The position numbers and the translations under genes were made by a program. A stretch of 42,413 bases of DNA from Rhodospirillaceae bacterium Spongia-Bin9 (GTDB lineage Bacteria; Pseudomonadota; Alphaproteobacteria; Bin65): contig FZLR01000019.1 of the NCBI GenBank assembly GCA_900197615.1, positions 1-42,413 of the forward strand, read 5' to 3'. Shown here piece after piece: positions 9,065 through 16,075 of this stretch. Under the pieces are notes generated by a model. It saw only the letters and a program-made list of their open reading frames with translations, searched no databases and was not told the DNA's origin. Position 1 is the stretch's first letter; the number at the start of each line of letters is the position of its first letter.

Positions 9065-9400
9065 CCGCAAGCGGGGAATGGCGCCGCTGAGCGAAGGTGG
9101 GAGGCTTCTGTTGCCCGGCGCCCCCCGGGCCGCGCTTGCCTAGAAGCTAGGCAGCGAGTGCCATACGATCGTTGTCGTTAGCATTTGTAGTGGCAGCCCG
9201 ATAACGGTGGTACAATGCCGGGCAAAAAGCGAACCTTTTACTGCACGTCGATCCTGTTTCGCCCCCAGGAAGGGCCGGGCCGCCGGCAGTGGAACGCCGA
9301 CCGGGCCCGGCGAAACTGGTGGAGGCGCCGGGTACTGCCCCCGGGTCCGCAACAGCTATTGCGCACGCCGTTTATCGCCATAGTCGCCCGAAGACGACAG
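9065..9400 (-). ncRNA. ssrA: Transfer-messenger RNA, circularly permuted alphaproteobacterial type
   Basis: Rescues stalled ribosomes and appends a degradation tag. On the minus strand the acceptor piece comes first. Its 3' end is CGCCTCC-A-CCA with encoded CCA at 9317-9319, preceded by a T-arm-like hairpin (CCGGG/CCCGG around GGCAGTA). After a spacer, the coding piece begins at about 9266 with GGGGGCGAAACAGGATCGAC, the tmRNA 5' end. GGGGGCG pairs with CGCCTCC to give a seven-base-pair acceptor stem. The tag frame at 9182-9147 encodes ANDNDRMALAA and a stop. GCCTAG-CTT-CTAGGC then forms the hairpin around the stop codon. The outer ends (9065 and 9400) are estimates. The spacer between the pieces should be removed during maturation. 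Confidence 0.93.
9147..9182 (-). other. tmRNA tag-coding frame (ANDNDRMALAA, stop TAG)
   Basis: Codons GCT AAC GAC AAC GAT CGT read on to ATG GCA CTC GCT GCC TAG. The start has the ANDN motif expected for SspB-alpha recognition (with the charging alanine added, AANDN). The end is LAA, the form recognised by ClpX in many bacteria. The stop codon sits in a perfect six-base-pair hairpin. Confidence 0.92.
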
Positions 9401-9404
9401 GCCG

Positions 9405-9433
9405 AAGATAGGGCCTGGCGCCGGAAATTGAAA
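9405..9433 (-). promoter_or_regulatory. Candidate promoter of ssrA
   Basis: Minus strand: a -35-like TTTCAA (9433-9428), 17-base spacer, then -10-like TATCTT (9410-9405). This would place transcription start near 9398, just upstream of the acceptor piece. Both boxes are imperfect. Confidence 0.35.
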
Positions 9434-9469
9434 GAGGGGCAAGGCAGCGATATCCGGTGACGCGGCGGG

Positions 9470-9489
9470 GGCGAAACGCTAGTTTCGCC
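9470..9489. other. Perfect 8-bp inverted repeat upstream of thyX
   Basis: GGCGAAAC-GCTA-GTTTCGCC lies 20 bases before the thyX ATG and upstream of the divergent ssrA promoter region. It could be a 5' leader hairpin of thyX or an operator for either gene. There is no T-tract, so it is unlikely to be a terminator. Confidence 0.6.
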
Positions 9490-9509
9490 AACCGTAGCGA
9501 CCGCAATGA

Positions 9510-10487
9510 ATGCCGGACATGCCGACCGAGCCCGACAGCCTGCCGCCGCCCAACGTCACCGCGACCGCGGAACAGATCGCCGAGATCGAAGAGGCGCGCG
9601 CCGGCACGACCCAGACCCGGCGCGTCACGGCGCCGGGACTGGAGGAAAACCTCTACACCGCCTTCCCGGTGCTCGATCACGGCTTCGTCCGGGTGGTCGA
9701 CTATATGGGCGACGACGCCGCGATCGTGCAGGCCGCGCGCGTATCCTACGGCCGGGGCACCAAATCGGTGCGCAACGACGCCGGCCTGATCCGCTATCTG
9801 CTGCGCCACCGGCACACCACGCCGTTCGAGATGTGCGAGATCAAGCTGCATGTGAAATTGCCGGTGTTCGTCGCGCGCCAGTGGATCCGCCACCGCACTG
9901 CCAATGTGAACGAATATTCGGCGCGCTATTCGGTGCTAGACCGGGAATTCTACATCCCGGCGCCGGAGCATCTGGCGGCCCAGTCCGCCGCCAACCGGCA
10001 GGGCCGGGGCGATGTGCTGGAGGGTGAGGAAGCGGCGCGGGTGCTGCAACTGCTGCGCGACGATGCGGCGGCCTGCTACGACCATTACGAGGAGATGCTG
10101 AACGAGGGGCCGGACGGCGCGCCGGCCGATCCCGGGCGTCAGGGCCTCGCCCGCGAGCTGGCGCGCATGAACCTGCCGCTCAGCGTCTATACCCAGTGGT
10201 ACTGGAAGACCGACCTGCACAACCTGCTGCATTTCCTCAGCTTGCGCGCCGATGCCCACGCCCAGTACGAAATCCGCGCTTATGCCGACGTCATGCTGGC
10301 GCTGACGGAGAAATGGGTGCCGATTACGGCGCAGGCGTTCCTCGATTACAGCATGGGCGCGATCAGCCTGTCCGCGCCGGCGCTCGCGGTCGTCCGGCGG
10401 ATGGTCGCCGGAGAAGCGGTTACGCAGGCGGACAGCGGCCTCAGCGCCCGCGAATGGCGCGAACTGATGGCCGCGCTGGAGCGGTAG
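9510..10487 (+). CDS. thyX: Flavin-dependent thymidylate synthase ThyX
   Basis: 325-residue FAD/NADPH-dependent enzyme that methylates dUMP to dTMP using methylene-tetrahydrofolate, yielding tetrahydrofolate. The signature RHRx7S is complete at residues 127-137 ([11 protein letters not shown]), followed by ARYS. Flanking motifs RLLRH-like [12 protein letters not shown] (97-108) and [20 protein letters not shown] are present. The length is at the large end for the family, with about 40 extra N-terminal residues. Starts at 9510 or 9519 are both possible, as no clear ribosome site precedes either. No thyA is in the window. It is divergent from ssrA. Confidence 0.96.
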   Translation: MPDMPTEPDSLPPPNVTATAEQIAEIEEARAGTTQTRRVTAPGLEENLYTAFPVLDHGFVRVVDYMGDDAAIVQAARVSYGRGTKSVRNDAGLIRYLLRHRHTTPFEMCEIKLHVKLPVFVARQWIRHRTANVNEYSARYSVLDREFYIPAPEHLAAQSAANRQGRGDVLEGEEAARVLQLLRDDAAACYDHYEEMLNEGPDGAPADPGRQGLARELARMNLPLSVYTQWYWKTDLHNLLHFLSLRADAHAQYEIRAYADVMLALTEKWVPITAQAFLDYSMGAISLSAPALAVVRRMVAGEAVTQADSGLSAREWRELMAALER

Positions 10488-10603
10488 ACGCTTTGCGTTC
10501 TTTTGCCTTGCCGGCGCGCAGGCTGGCTCTGCCGACCATAGCGAATGGTCGGGCACGGCGGCAACGGCCGGGTAAACGGCGGTTTTCCGGGAGAATTTGG
10601 GAC

Positions 10604-11302
10604 ATGACGATGAATTCTGCCCTGACCGAGGCGCTGCGCGGCATCTCGACCGCGACGCTTACGATGCAGCTCCTGAAACGCGGCATCCGGCGTGGCTGGA
10701 TGGCGGGGACAAGACCGCTGGAAGCGGGCGGTCCGCGGCTTGTCGGGCCGGCGTTTACGCTGCGCTTCGTGCCGGGCCGGGAGGACATCTCGACCCGGGA
10801 AAGCTACGCCGCGCCGAATTCGCTGCGCGACGCCATCGAGGAGATGCCGGCAGGCGCGGTCGCCGCGATCGACAGCCGGGGCGAGCAGGGCGCCGGTACG
10901 CTCGGCGATATCCTCGCCGGCCGGATGAAACGGCGCGGCGTCGCCGGCATCGTCAGCGACGGCCCGATGCGGGATGTCGCCGGCATTCGCGCTGTGGACA
11001 TCCCGGTCTGGTGCAACGGCGCCGCCGCCCCGCCCTCGATAACCGCCTTGTGGTTTGCCGGCTGGCAGGAGCCGGTCGGCTGCGGCGGGGTAGCCGTGTT
11101 TCCGGACGACATTATCGTGGCGGACGACGACGGCGCGGTGGTGCTGCCCCGGGCCCTCGCCGCCGAAATCGCCGCCGACGGCGCGGATCAGGAAGACCTG
11201 GAGGCCTGGATTCTCACCGAGATCGAACGCGGTGTCCCGGTCAAGAACCTCTACCCGCCGAATGAGGCGGCCCTGGCGCGGTACCGTGCCGCAAAATTGT
11301 AA
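10604..11302 (+). CDS. RraA-family protein (HMG/CHA aldolase or RNase E regulator-like)
   Basis: 232-residue member of the RraA/4-hydroxy-4-methyl-2-oxoglutarate aldolase fold. The family core is present: GTLGDILAGRMKRRGVAGIV, then SDGPMRDVAGI, where the Arg-Asp pair is the aldolase/metal-site signature. PDDIIVADDDGAVVLP follows. The start is ATG at 10604 (a second ATG follows at 10610), with GGGAG upstream. The frame is also open upstream but overlaps thyX. Members include oxaloacetate decarboxylase/HMG aldolases and catabolic lyases. With no RNase E gene nearby, an aldolase/decarboxylase is more likely than an RNase regulator. Confidence 0.88.
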   Translation: MTMNSALTEALRGISTATLTMQLLKRGIRRGWMAGTRPLEAGGPRLVGPAFTLRFVPGREDISTRESYAAPNSLRDAIEEMPAGAVAAIDSRGEQGAGTLGDILAGRMKRRGVAGIVSDGPMRDVAGIRAVDIPVWCNGAAAPPSITALWFAGWQEPVGCGGVAVFPDDIIVADDDGAVVLPRALAAEIAADGADQEDLEAWILTEIERGVPVKNLYPPNEAALARYRAAKL

Positions 11303-11307
11303 AAGTG

Positions 11308-11335
11308 TTGAACAGTCGATTTTATGGCATTAAAT
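11308..11335 (+). promoter_or_regulatory. Promoter of toxin-antitoxin module 1, leaderless arrangement
   Basis: TTGAAC (11308-11313), a 16-base spacer, then TTAAAT (11330-11335). Only 7 bases separate the -10 box from the antitoxin ATG at 11343, and no Shine-Dalgarno sequence fits there. Transcription would start at or next to the A of the ATG. The second module has the same 7-base spacing. Confidence 0.55.
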
Positions 11336-11342
11336 TCAATTC

Positions 11343-11678
11343 ATGTCAGACATAAAAAAACCTGCGTCACGCACTCAGCGACATCGTGCAAGGATCGGTC
11401 CCGGCGGCCGTGTCGTGATACCGGCCGAACTCCGGCGCGCGCTCGAAATCGAGACCGGTGACGAAGTTATCCTCTATTTCGAGGATGGCGAATTGCGCCT
11501 CTACACCCACGCCATGGCTATCGAACGCGCGCAGGAGTTCGTTCGGAAATATATCCCGGAAGGTGTGAACCTGGCTGACGAACTGATAGCCGACCGTCGT
11601 CGGGAAGCCGCGCAGGAGGAAGCCGAAGCCCGCGAATGGCGCTTGAGAAATCGGGCGGGCAAGGCTGCCGCCGAGTAA
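11343..11678 (+). CDS. AbrB/SpoVT-type antitoxin, module 1
   Basis: 111-residue DNA-binding antitoxin of the swapped-hairpin AbrB fold. The N-terminal domain (about 15-55) has ARIGPGGRVVIPAELRRALEIE and GDEVILYFEDGELRLY. The C-terminal half (ERAQEFVRKYIPEG to the end) is helical and charged, and probably wraps the PIN toxin. It is 6 bases upstream of the PIN gene. By family habit it should repress its own promoter through the N-terminal domain and neutralise the toxin through the tail. It is clearly paralogous to the antitoxin at 12139: both share GGRVVIPA, ER-Q--VR--IP and the terminal AD-R-EAA block. Confidence 0.88.
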   Translation: MSDIKKPASRTQRHRARIGPGGRVVIPAELRRALEIETGDEVILYFEDGELRLYTHAMAIERAQEFVRKYIPEGVNLADELIADRRREAAQEEAEAREWRLRNRAGKAAAE

Positions 11679-11684
11679 CCGCCG

Positions 11685-12071
11685 GTGGCCGGAAGTTTCA
11701 TTCTGGATTCCTCGGCAGTTCTTGCGCTGCTGAACGACGAAACGGGCGCCGATGTCGTGGCCGAAATTATGCCGGTGAGCATCGTATCGGCAGTCAATCT
11801 GGCCGAAGTCATCTCCTCACTCGTTAAGAAAGGTGTCAGCGGCGCCGATGCCGAAGCGGCGCTCTTGACGCTGGATTGCAAATCCGAGCCTTTCCGGCGC
11901 GAAGAGGCGCTACTGGCGGGGCGATTGAGGGAATCGACGCGGCAGGCCGGCCTTTCGCTCGGCGACCAGGCCTGCCTTGCCCTTGCGCTCGCATCGGACC
12001 TGCCCGTCTACACGGCCGACCGGGCGTGGCGGGACCTGCCGCTCGAAGTCGATGTTCGCTTGATCCGATAG
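11685..12071 (+). CDS. vapC: PIN-domain ribonuclease toxin (VapC-like), module 1
   Basis: 128-residue PIN-domain endoribonuclease, the toxic partner of the preceding AbrB-type protein. The four acidic metal ligands are in place: Asp8 (ILDSSA), Glu41 (NLAEV), Asp94 (SLGDQACLAL) and Asp112 (YTADRAW). It starts with GTG, six bases after the antitoxin stop, with no strong ribosome site. This suggests coupled, low translation relative to the antitoxin. The target RNA is unknown. Confidence 0.88.
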   Translation: MAGSFILDSSAVLALLNDETGADVVAEIMPVSIVSAVNLAEVISSLVKKGVSGADAEAALLTLDCKSEPFRREEALLAGRLRESTRQAGLSLGDQACLALALASDLPVYTADRAWRDLPLEVDVRLIR

Positions 12072-12102
12072 TCCCGGCGGGCAGGAATTGTTTTCTTGGC
12101 GC

Positions 12103-12131
12103 TTGCCGCGGCACACCGCCTGACATATAAT
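12103..12131 (+). promoter_or_regulatory. Promoter of toxin-antitoxin module 2, leaderless arrangement
   Basis: TTGCCG (12103-12108), a 17-base spacer, then a perfect TATAAT (12126-12131). Seven bases follow before the antitoxin ATG at 12139, so the predicted first transcribed base is at the start codon. No ribosome-binding site is possible in the remaining sequence. Confidence 0.7.
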
Positions 12132-12138
12132 TTGATAC

Positions 12139-12474
12139 ATGACAAAAAACTGGAAACCTGACTTCAAGAGCGATTTCTGGCGCGTGTCGATGGGCGCGGG
12201 CGGGCGCGTCGTCATTCCCGCTGCGGTCCGGGAAACGCTGGGTTTCGCCGAAGGCGAGCCGCTTGTGCTGACTATCGACGACGGAACGGTGCGGATCGAA
12301 ACCTACGCGCGCAGCGCCGAACGAATCCAGGCGCAGGTCCGGGCGATGATTCCGCCGACCGGCGACCTCGTCGACCGGTTCCTCGCCGACAAGCGGGCGG
12401 AGGCGGCGCGCGAGGATGCCCGCGACGCCAAATGGGTGCAGGCCGACACGCCGGTCGACCGGGTTGCGGAATAA
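12139..12474 (+). CDS. AbrB/SpoVT-type antitoxin, module 2
   Basis: 111 residues, the same length as the module 1 antitoxin. The AbrB hairpin is WRVSMGAGGRVVIPAAVRETLGF with EGEPLVLTIDDGTVRIETY following. The C-terminal helix (AERIQAQVRAMIPP onward) should contact the PIN toxin. It is transcribed from a strong promoter set 7 bases from its ATG. The N-terminal dozen residues differ from module 1, so the two antitoxins may recognise different operators. Confidence 0.88.
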   Translation: MTKNWKPDFKSDFWRVSMGAGGRVVIPAAVRETLGFAEGEPLVLTIDDGTVRIETYARSAERIQAQVRAMIPPTGDLVDRFLADKRAEAAREDARDAKWVQADTPVDRVAE

Positions 12475-12478
12475 CCCG

Positions 12479-12868
12479 TTGAACGGCGAGCGGGTCGTTC
12501 TCGATTCGTCGGCGATCCTGGCCATGATGTTCGGGGAACCGGGCGGCGAAGCCGTGCCTTCCCTGTTGCCGGATTGCACGATGTCGACCGTCAATCTCGC
12601 CGAGGTTGTCACCGGATTGATCGATCGCGGCGGCGATCCCGACGGCGCTGCGGTAACCGCTTCGCATTTGCCGGTCGAATTGATCGCCCTTGACCGGGAT
12701 GTTGCGCTGGCGGCAGGCAGATTGCGGGCCGGCACTTCGCGCTTCGGGCTGTCGCTTGGCGACCGGGTCTGCCTGAGTCTTGCAGGAAAACTGGAGTTGC
12801 CGGTTGTCACCTGCGATACAATGTGGAGCGAACTTGCGATCGGTGTCGAAATCCGTCTGCTCCGATAG
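12479..12868 (+). CDS. vapC: PIN-domain ribonuclease toxin (VapC-like), module 2
   Basis: 129-residue PIN-domain toxin paralogous to the module 1 toxin. Acidic ligands are Asp9 (VLDSSA), Glu42 (NLAEV), Asp95 (SLGDRVCLSL) and Asp113 (TCDTMW). The best start is TTG at 12479, four bases after the antitoxin stop, because it places the first PIN strand at the N-terminus as in module 1. An ATG at 12416 would add 21 residues overlapping the antitoxin gene. The rare start codon would keep toxin synthesis low. Confidence 0.85.
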   Translation: MNGERVVLDSSAILAMMFGEPGGEAVPSLLPDCTMSTVNLAEVVTGLIDRGGDPDGAAVTASHLPVELIALDRDVALAAGRLRAGTSRFGLSLGDRVCLSLAGKLELPVVTCDTMWSELAIGVEIRLLR

Positions 12869-12894
12869 CAGCCGATACCTGTTTGGAGAAAGCC

Positions 12895-14094
12895 ATGACC
12901 GCCACGACCGCTTCCGATCCCGTTGTCATCGTCGACGGCGCGCGTACGCCGATGGGGAGTTTCCAGGGGACGCTCAAGGACATTACCGCCACGGCGCTCG
13001 GCGCCGTCGCCATCGAAGGCGCACTCAAGCGGTCCAGGGTCGACGGTGCAGATGTCGACGAAGTCATCATGGGCTGCGTGCTGCCGGCCGGGCTGGGCCA
13101 GGCGCCGGCGCGCCAGGCGGCGCACGGCGCGGGCATCCCGTGGGACGCCGGCTGCACCACCGTCAACAAAATGTGCGGCAGCGGTATGAAGGCGACCATG
13201 CTGGCCCACGACCTGATCGTGGCCGGCGTCAACGAGGTCATGGTCGCCGGTGGGCTCGAGAGCATGACCAACGCGCCCTACCTGATGGACAAGGCGCGCG
13301 GCGGCCTGCGCATGGGCCACGGCCAGGTCTGGGACCACATGTTCCTCGACGGGCTGGAGGATGCCTACGAGCCCGGCCGCCTGATGGGCACCTATGCCGA
13401 GGACGCGGCGCAGCACTACCAGTTCACCCGCGAGGCGCAGGACGACTTCGCAATAACCTCGCTCAGACGCGCCAAGGCGGCCAACGAAGACGGTTCCTTC
13501 GACCATGAGACGGAGCCTGTGACCGTGCGGACCCGCAAGGGCGAGGTCACGGTCGAGCGGGACGAGCAGCCCTTCAGCGCAGACCTCGCAAAAATCCCGA
13601 AGCTCAAGCCGGCCTTCCGCAAGGAGGGGACGGTGACGCCGGCCAATTCCTCGTCGATCTCCGACGGCGCGACGGCGCTCGTGCTGACAAAACAATCGGA
13701 GGCGGCGCGGCGCGGCCTCGAGCCCCGCGCCCGCATCGTCGCCCACGCCACCCATGCCCAGGATCCGGCCTGGTTCACCACCGCGCCGGTCAGCGCGATC
13801 GAGAAGGTGCTGGAGAAAGCCGGCTGGCAGAAGGGCGATGTCGATCTCTACGAGGTCAACGAAGCCTTCGCCGTCGTCACCATGGTGGCGATGCGCGACC
13901 TCGGCCTGCCCCACGATGTCGTCAACGTCCATGGCGGCGCCTGCGCCCTCGGCCATCCGATCGGCGCGTCGGGCGCGCGCATCGTCGTCACCCTGCTCAA
14001 CGCCATGGAACGGAAGGGCGTCGACCGCGGCGTCGCCAGCCTGTGCATCGGCGGCGGCGAAGCGACGGCCATCGCGATAGAGCGGCTGCATTGA
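12895..14094 (+). CDS. Acetyl-CoA acetyltransferase / thiolase
   Basis: 399-residue thiolase that condenses or cleaves acyl-CoA (acetoacetyl-CoA/3-ketoacyl-CoA). The catalytic set is complete: Cys94 in NKMCGSGM, His354 in GGACALGHPIGASG and Cys384 in CIGGGEA. VNEAFAV is also present. Length and motifs fit a biosynthetic-type (AtoB/PhaA-like) or degradative thiolase, and the chain length is not predictable. The ATG at 12895 has GGAGAAAG 5 bases upstream. An upstream in-frame ATG at 12823 is inside the toxin gene and rejected. It is monocistronic here, after the toxin-antitoxin pair. Confidence 0.95.
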   Translation: MTATTASDPVVIVDGARTPMGSFQGTLKDITATALGAVAIEGALKRSRVDGADVDEVIMGCVLPAGLGQAPARQAAHGAGIPWDAGCTTVNKMCGSGMKATMLAHDLIVAGVNEVMVAGGLESMTNAPYLMDKARGGLRMGHGQVWDHMFLDGLEDAYEPGRLMGTYAEDAAQHYQFTREAQDDFAITSLRRAKAANEDGSFDHETEPVTVRTRKGEVTVERDEQPFSADLAKIPKLKPAFRKEGTVTPANSSSISDGATALVLTKQSEAARRGLEPRARIVAHATHAQDPAWFTTAPVSAIEKVLEKAGWQKGDVDLYEVNEAFAVVTMVAMRDLGLPHDVVNVHGGACALGHPIGASGARIVVTLLNAMERKGVDRGVASLCIGGGEATAIAIERLH

Positions 14095-14324
14095 ACGGCG
14101 CTAGTCCCGTCCGGCGCGAGGAAGCAGGGCATCGGCCAGTCGGCGTTGGCGTCGACCGGTTCGCGGGTCGCGCCGGGGACAATGAAATCGAAGTCGGCCG
14201 AAGGGCTCTCGGCCTCGACGATCCGGTCGATGACGATATCGCCGACAGCTTGGGTATTATGCTTCGGCCTTTACGGTTTTCACGACAGGCAGGGGACGGA
14301 AGCCAGTAGGGACGGTGCCTCTCT

Positions 14325-15080
14325 TCAGTGCTCCTTCAGCAGCCGTCCGAAGCCGTCGAGCCGGTCGTCGATCCCGGCGCGGCGCAGGGCGAACCAGAAG
14401 GTTGCCGTGTTGCTGCTGACCACCGGCTTGCCGGTTTCGGTCTCCAGCCGTTCGATAACGTCCAGCGTCGCGAGATCGGTACAGGACAGCAGGATCGCCT
14501 CGGCTTCGGGCCGGTCGACCCGCTTGGCGAGGGCGTAGACTTCTTCGGGCCGGATACGCGCGATATTGCGGTGTTCCTGCGGCCCGCCGGCGCCGTAGCC
14601 GAAACCTTCCTCGTGAACGACCTCAATGCCGTGATCGGCGAGGAAGCGCACCTCGTGCGCGTTAAGCCCGGCATCGTAGGGCGTGCCCAGTGCGATCCGG
14701 GCTGCGCCGAGCGCGCGCAGGGCTTCGACCAGCGCCTGCGCCGTGGTCACCGCCGGCCGGCCGGTGCGCTCGCTCATGAAGGAAGGCAAGGTCTCGACCG
14801 GGCTGACCATGGAGCCGGCCGTGCAGCCGTAGGCGATCAGGTCGACGCTCGCCATCGCCAGGTCGCCGGCATAGCGCTCGACGTCGGCATAGAGCGCCGC
14901 CTTGCCGGCTTCGCTCGTCGTATCGAGATGCAGCGGCATGCGCGCGGCATGAAGCGTCACGCCGGGAGGAACCATCCGGGCCCATTCCGCCTCGTTGGCG
15001 GTGTTGGTCGGCGGGACGATAACGCCGATCTTGGCCCGTGTGCCGTAAACGGTCGGCCGATCGATCCTGTCCAGCCGCAT
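14325..15080 (-). CDS. Maleate isomerase / Asp-Glu racemase superfamily protein
   Basis: 251-residue cofactor-free enzyme of the maleate cis-trans isomerase / arylmalonate decarboxylase branch of the Asp/Glu racemase superfamily. The two catalytic cysteines are present: Cys86 in AYGCTAGS and Cys200 in LLSCTDL. The family N-terminal loop GVIVPPTNT is at 19-27, a NTA element at 224-226. It lies 8 bases downstream of an isochorismatase-family gene on the same strand. In the nicotinate (nic) pathway, maleamate amidohydrolase and maleate isomerase carry out consecutive steps, so maleate to fumarate is an attractive guess. A racemase or decarboxylase role is also possible. Confidence 0.82.
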   Translation of the reverse strand: MRLDRIDRPTVYGTRAKIGVIVPPTNTANEAEWARMVPPGVTLHAARMPLHLDTTSEAGKAALYADVERYAGDLAMASVDLIAYGCTAGSMVSPVETLPSFMSERTGRPAVTTAQALVEALRALGAARIALGTPYDAGLNAHEVRFLADHGIEVVHEEGFGYGAGGPQEHRNIARIRPEEVYALAKRVDRPEAEAILLSCTDLATLDVIERLETETGKPVVSSNTATFWFALRRAGIDDRLDGFGRLLKEH

Positions 15081-15088
15081 CGGACCGG

Positions 15089-15802
15089 CTACTCTGCCGC
15101 CTCGGCGGCGCCCGAACCGATACCGGAGAGCGCCCCGATGACCTCGTCGGTCGTCATTATGTCGGCGAAGCTGATCGACATGCTGGTCAGGCTGGCGTTG
15201 TGAATGGCGTCGGTATAGGTGGCGTTGCCGTCAGAGACCATGATGACATTGAAATTGCGCATCATGGCGTCGCGCGCCGTCGCCTCGCAGCAGACGTTGG
15301 TGAGCGTTCCGGTTACCGCCAGGGTATCGATGCCCAGGGCGCGCAGTTGCTCCTCGATATCCGAGGATCCCTGGATGAAGGCGCTGAACCGGCGCTTGAC
15401 CGACCGTATGTCGCCGTCCTCGTCATCCATCTCAGGCCAAAGGGGATGACCTTCGGCGCCCTCCATAAGTTGCCGTGCGATCCGCTTCGCCGTTTCCGGG
15501 CTGACGGTGCCGCCCAGGAAGGACGACCATTCTGCGAAGATGTTCTCATCGAAGGTCGTGGTGACCCAGACGACCGCCGCGCCCGCCGCCCGGAAGGCCG
15601 CCGCCAGGCGGTTGATGTTCGGGACGATTTCCCGCGCCTCGGGCACTTCCGAAGGCAGGCCGGGTTTCAGAAACGCTGTCTGCATGTCGACCACGACCAG
15701 GGCGGTGCGGGCCGGATCGAGGGTTTCGTGGACGTGCAGACGGCCGCCGCGCCGTGCCCTGATGAGCCGGACGGCGTCCGGGTGCAATTCGGTCTTGTGC
15801 AT
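15089..15802 (-). CDS. Isochorismatase-family cysteine hydrolase (amidohydrolase)
   Basis: 237-residue cysteine hydrolase. The Asp-Lys-Cys triad is visible: Asp39 in VVVDMQTAF, Lys136 in SVKRRFSAF and Cys171 in TLTNVCCEATARDA. The length and TNVC-E-T motif resemble RutB, N-carbamoylsarcosine amidase and maleamate amidohydrolases that release ammonia from small amides. Met at 15802 is chosen because GGGAGGA precedes it at good spacing. An upstream in-frame ATG adds 18 charged residues. It is first in a two-gene operon with a maleate isomerase-like gene, which favours a maleamate-type substrate. This is inference. Confidence 0.87.
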   Translation of the reverse strand: MHKTELHPDAVRLIRARRGGRLHVHETLDPARTALVVVDMQTAFLKPGLPSEVPEAREIVPNINRLAAAFRAAGAAVVWVTTTFDENIFAEWSSFLGGTVSPETAKRIARQLMEGAEGHPLWPEMDDEDGDIRSVKRRFSAFIQGSSDIEEQLRALGIDTLAVTGTLTNVCCEATARDAMMRNFNVIMVSDGNATYTDAIHNASLTSMSISFADIMTTDEVIGALSGIGSGAAEAAE

Positions 15803-16075
15803 GGCGTCCTCCCTTTCCGGTCCTTCGGTGCGGGTTCGGCTCCGGTTGCCGCGCAAAGGTGCATACGATCCCGGTATTGTCCAGCGCTACGCCGGGGCGC
15901 GGACAGGTCCGCCGGGCGGTGGCGCGCCGCGGCGCCGGTTGTGCCGTATGCCGCACCCGGTCCGGCGCAACACGGGAAAGGCCGGGCCCGGCAAATCCCG
16001 GCTACCGAAGCGGCCAGGTTCTGCCTATAACGAACACCTGCCCGGCATTGCCCGCGCCGGGCGCGGAGGTGACCG

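Noticed and set aside
9140-9460. Small open frames on both strands in the ssrA region (such as 9140-9352 and 9215-9460)
   Set aside because: They overlap the tmRNA gene, whose tag, acceptor stem and CCA explain the sequence.
14196-14214. Possible terminator GGCCGA-AGGGCTC-TCGGCC between the thiolase and isomerase-like genes
   Set aside because: The stem is only six base pairs and no T-run follows on either strand, so it is too weak to call.
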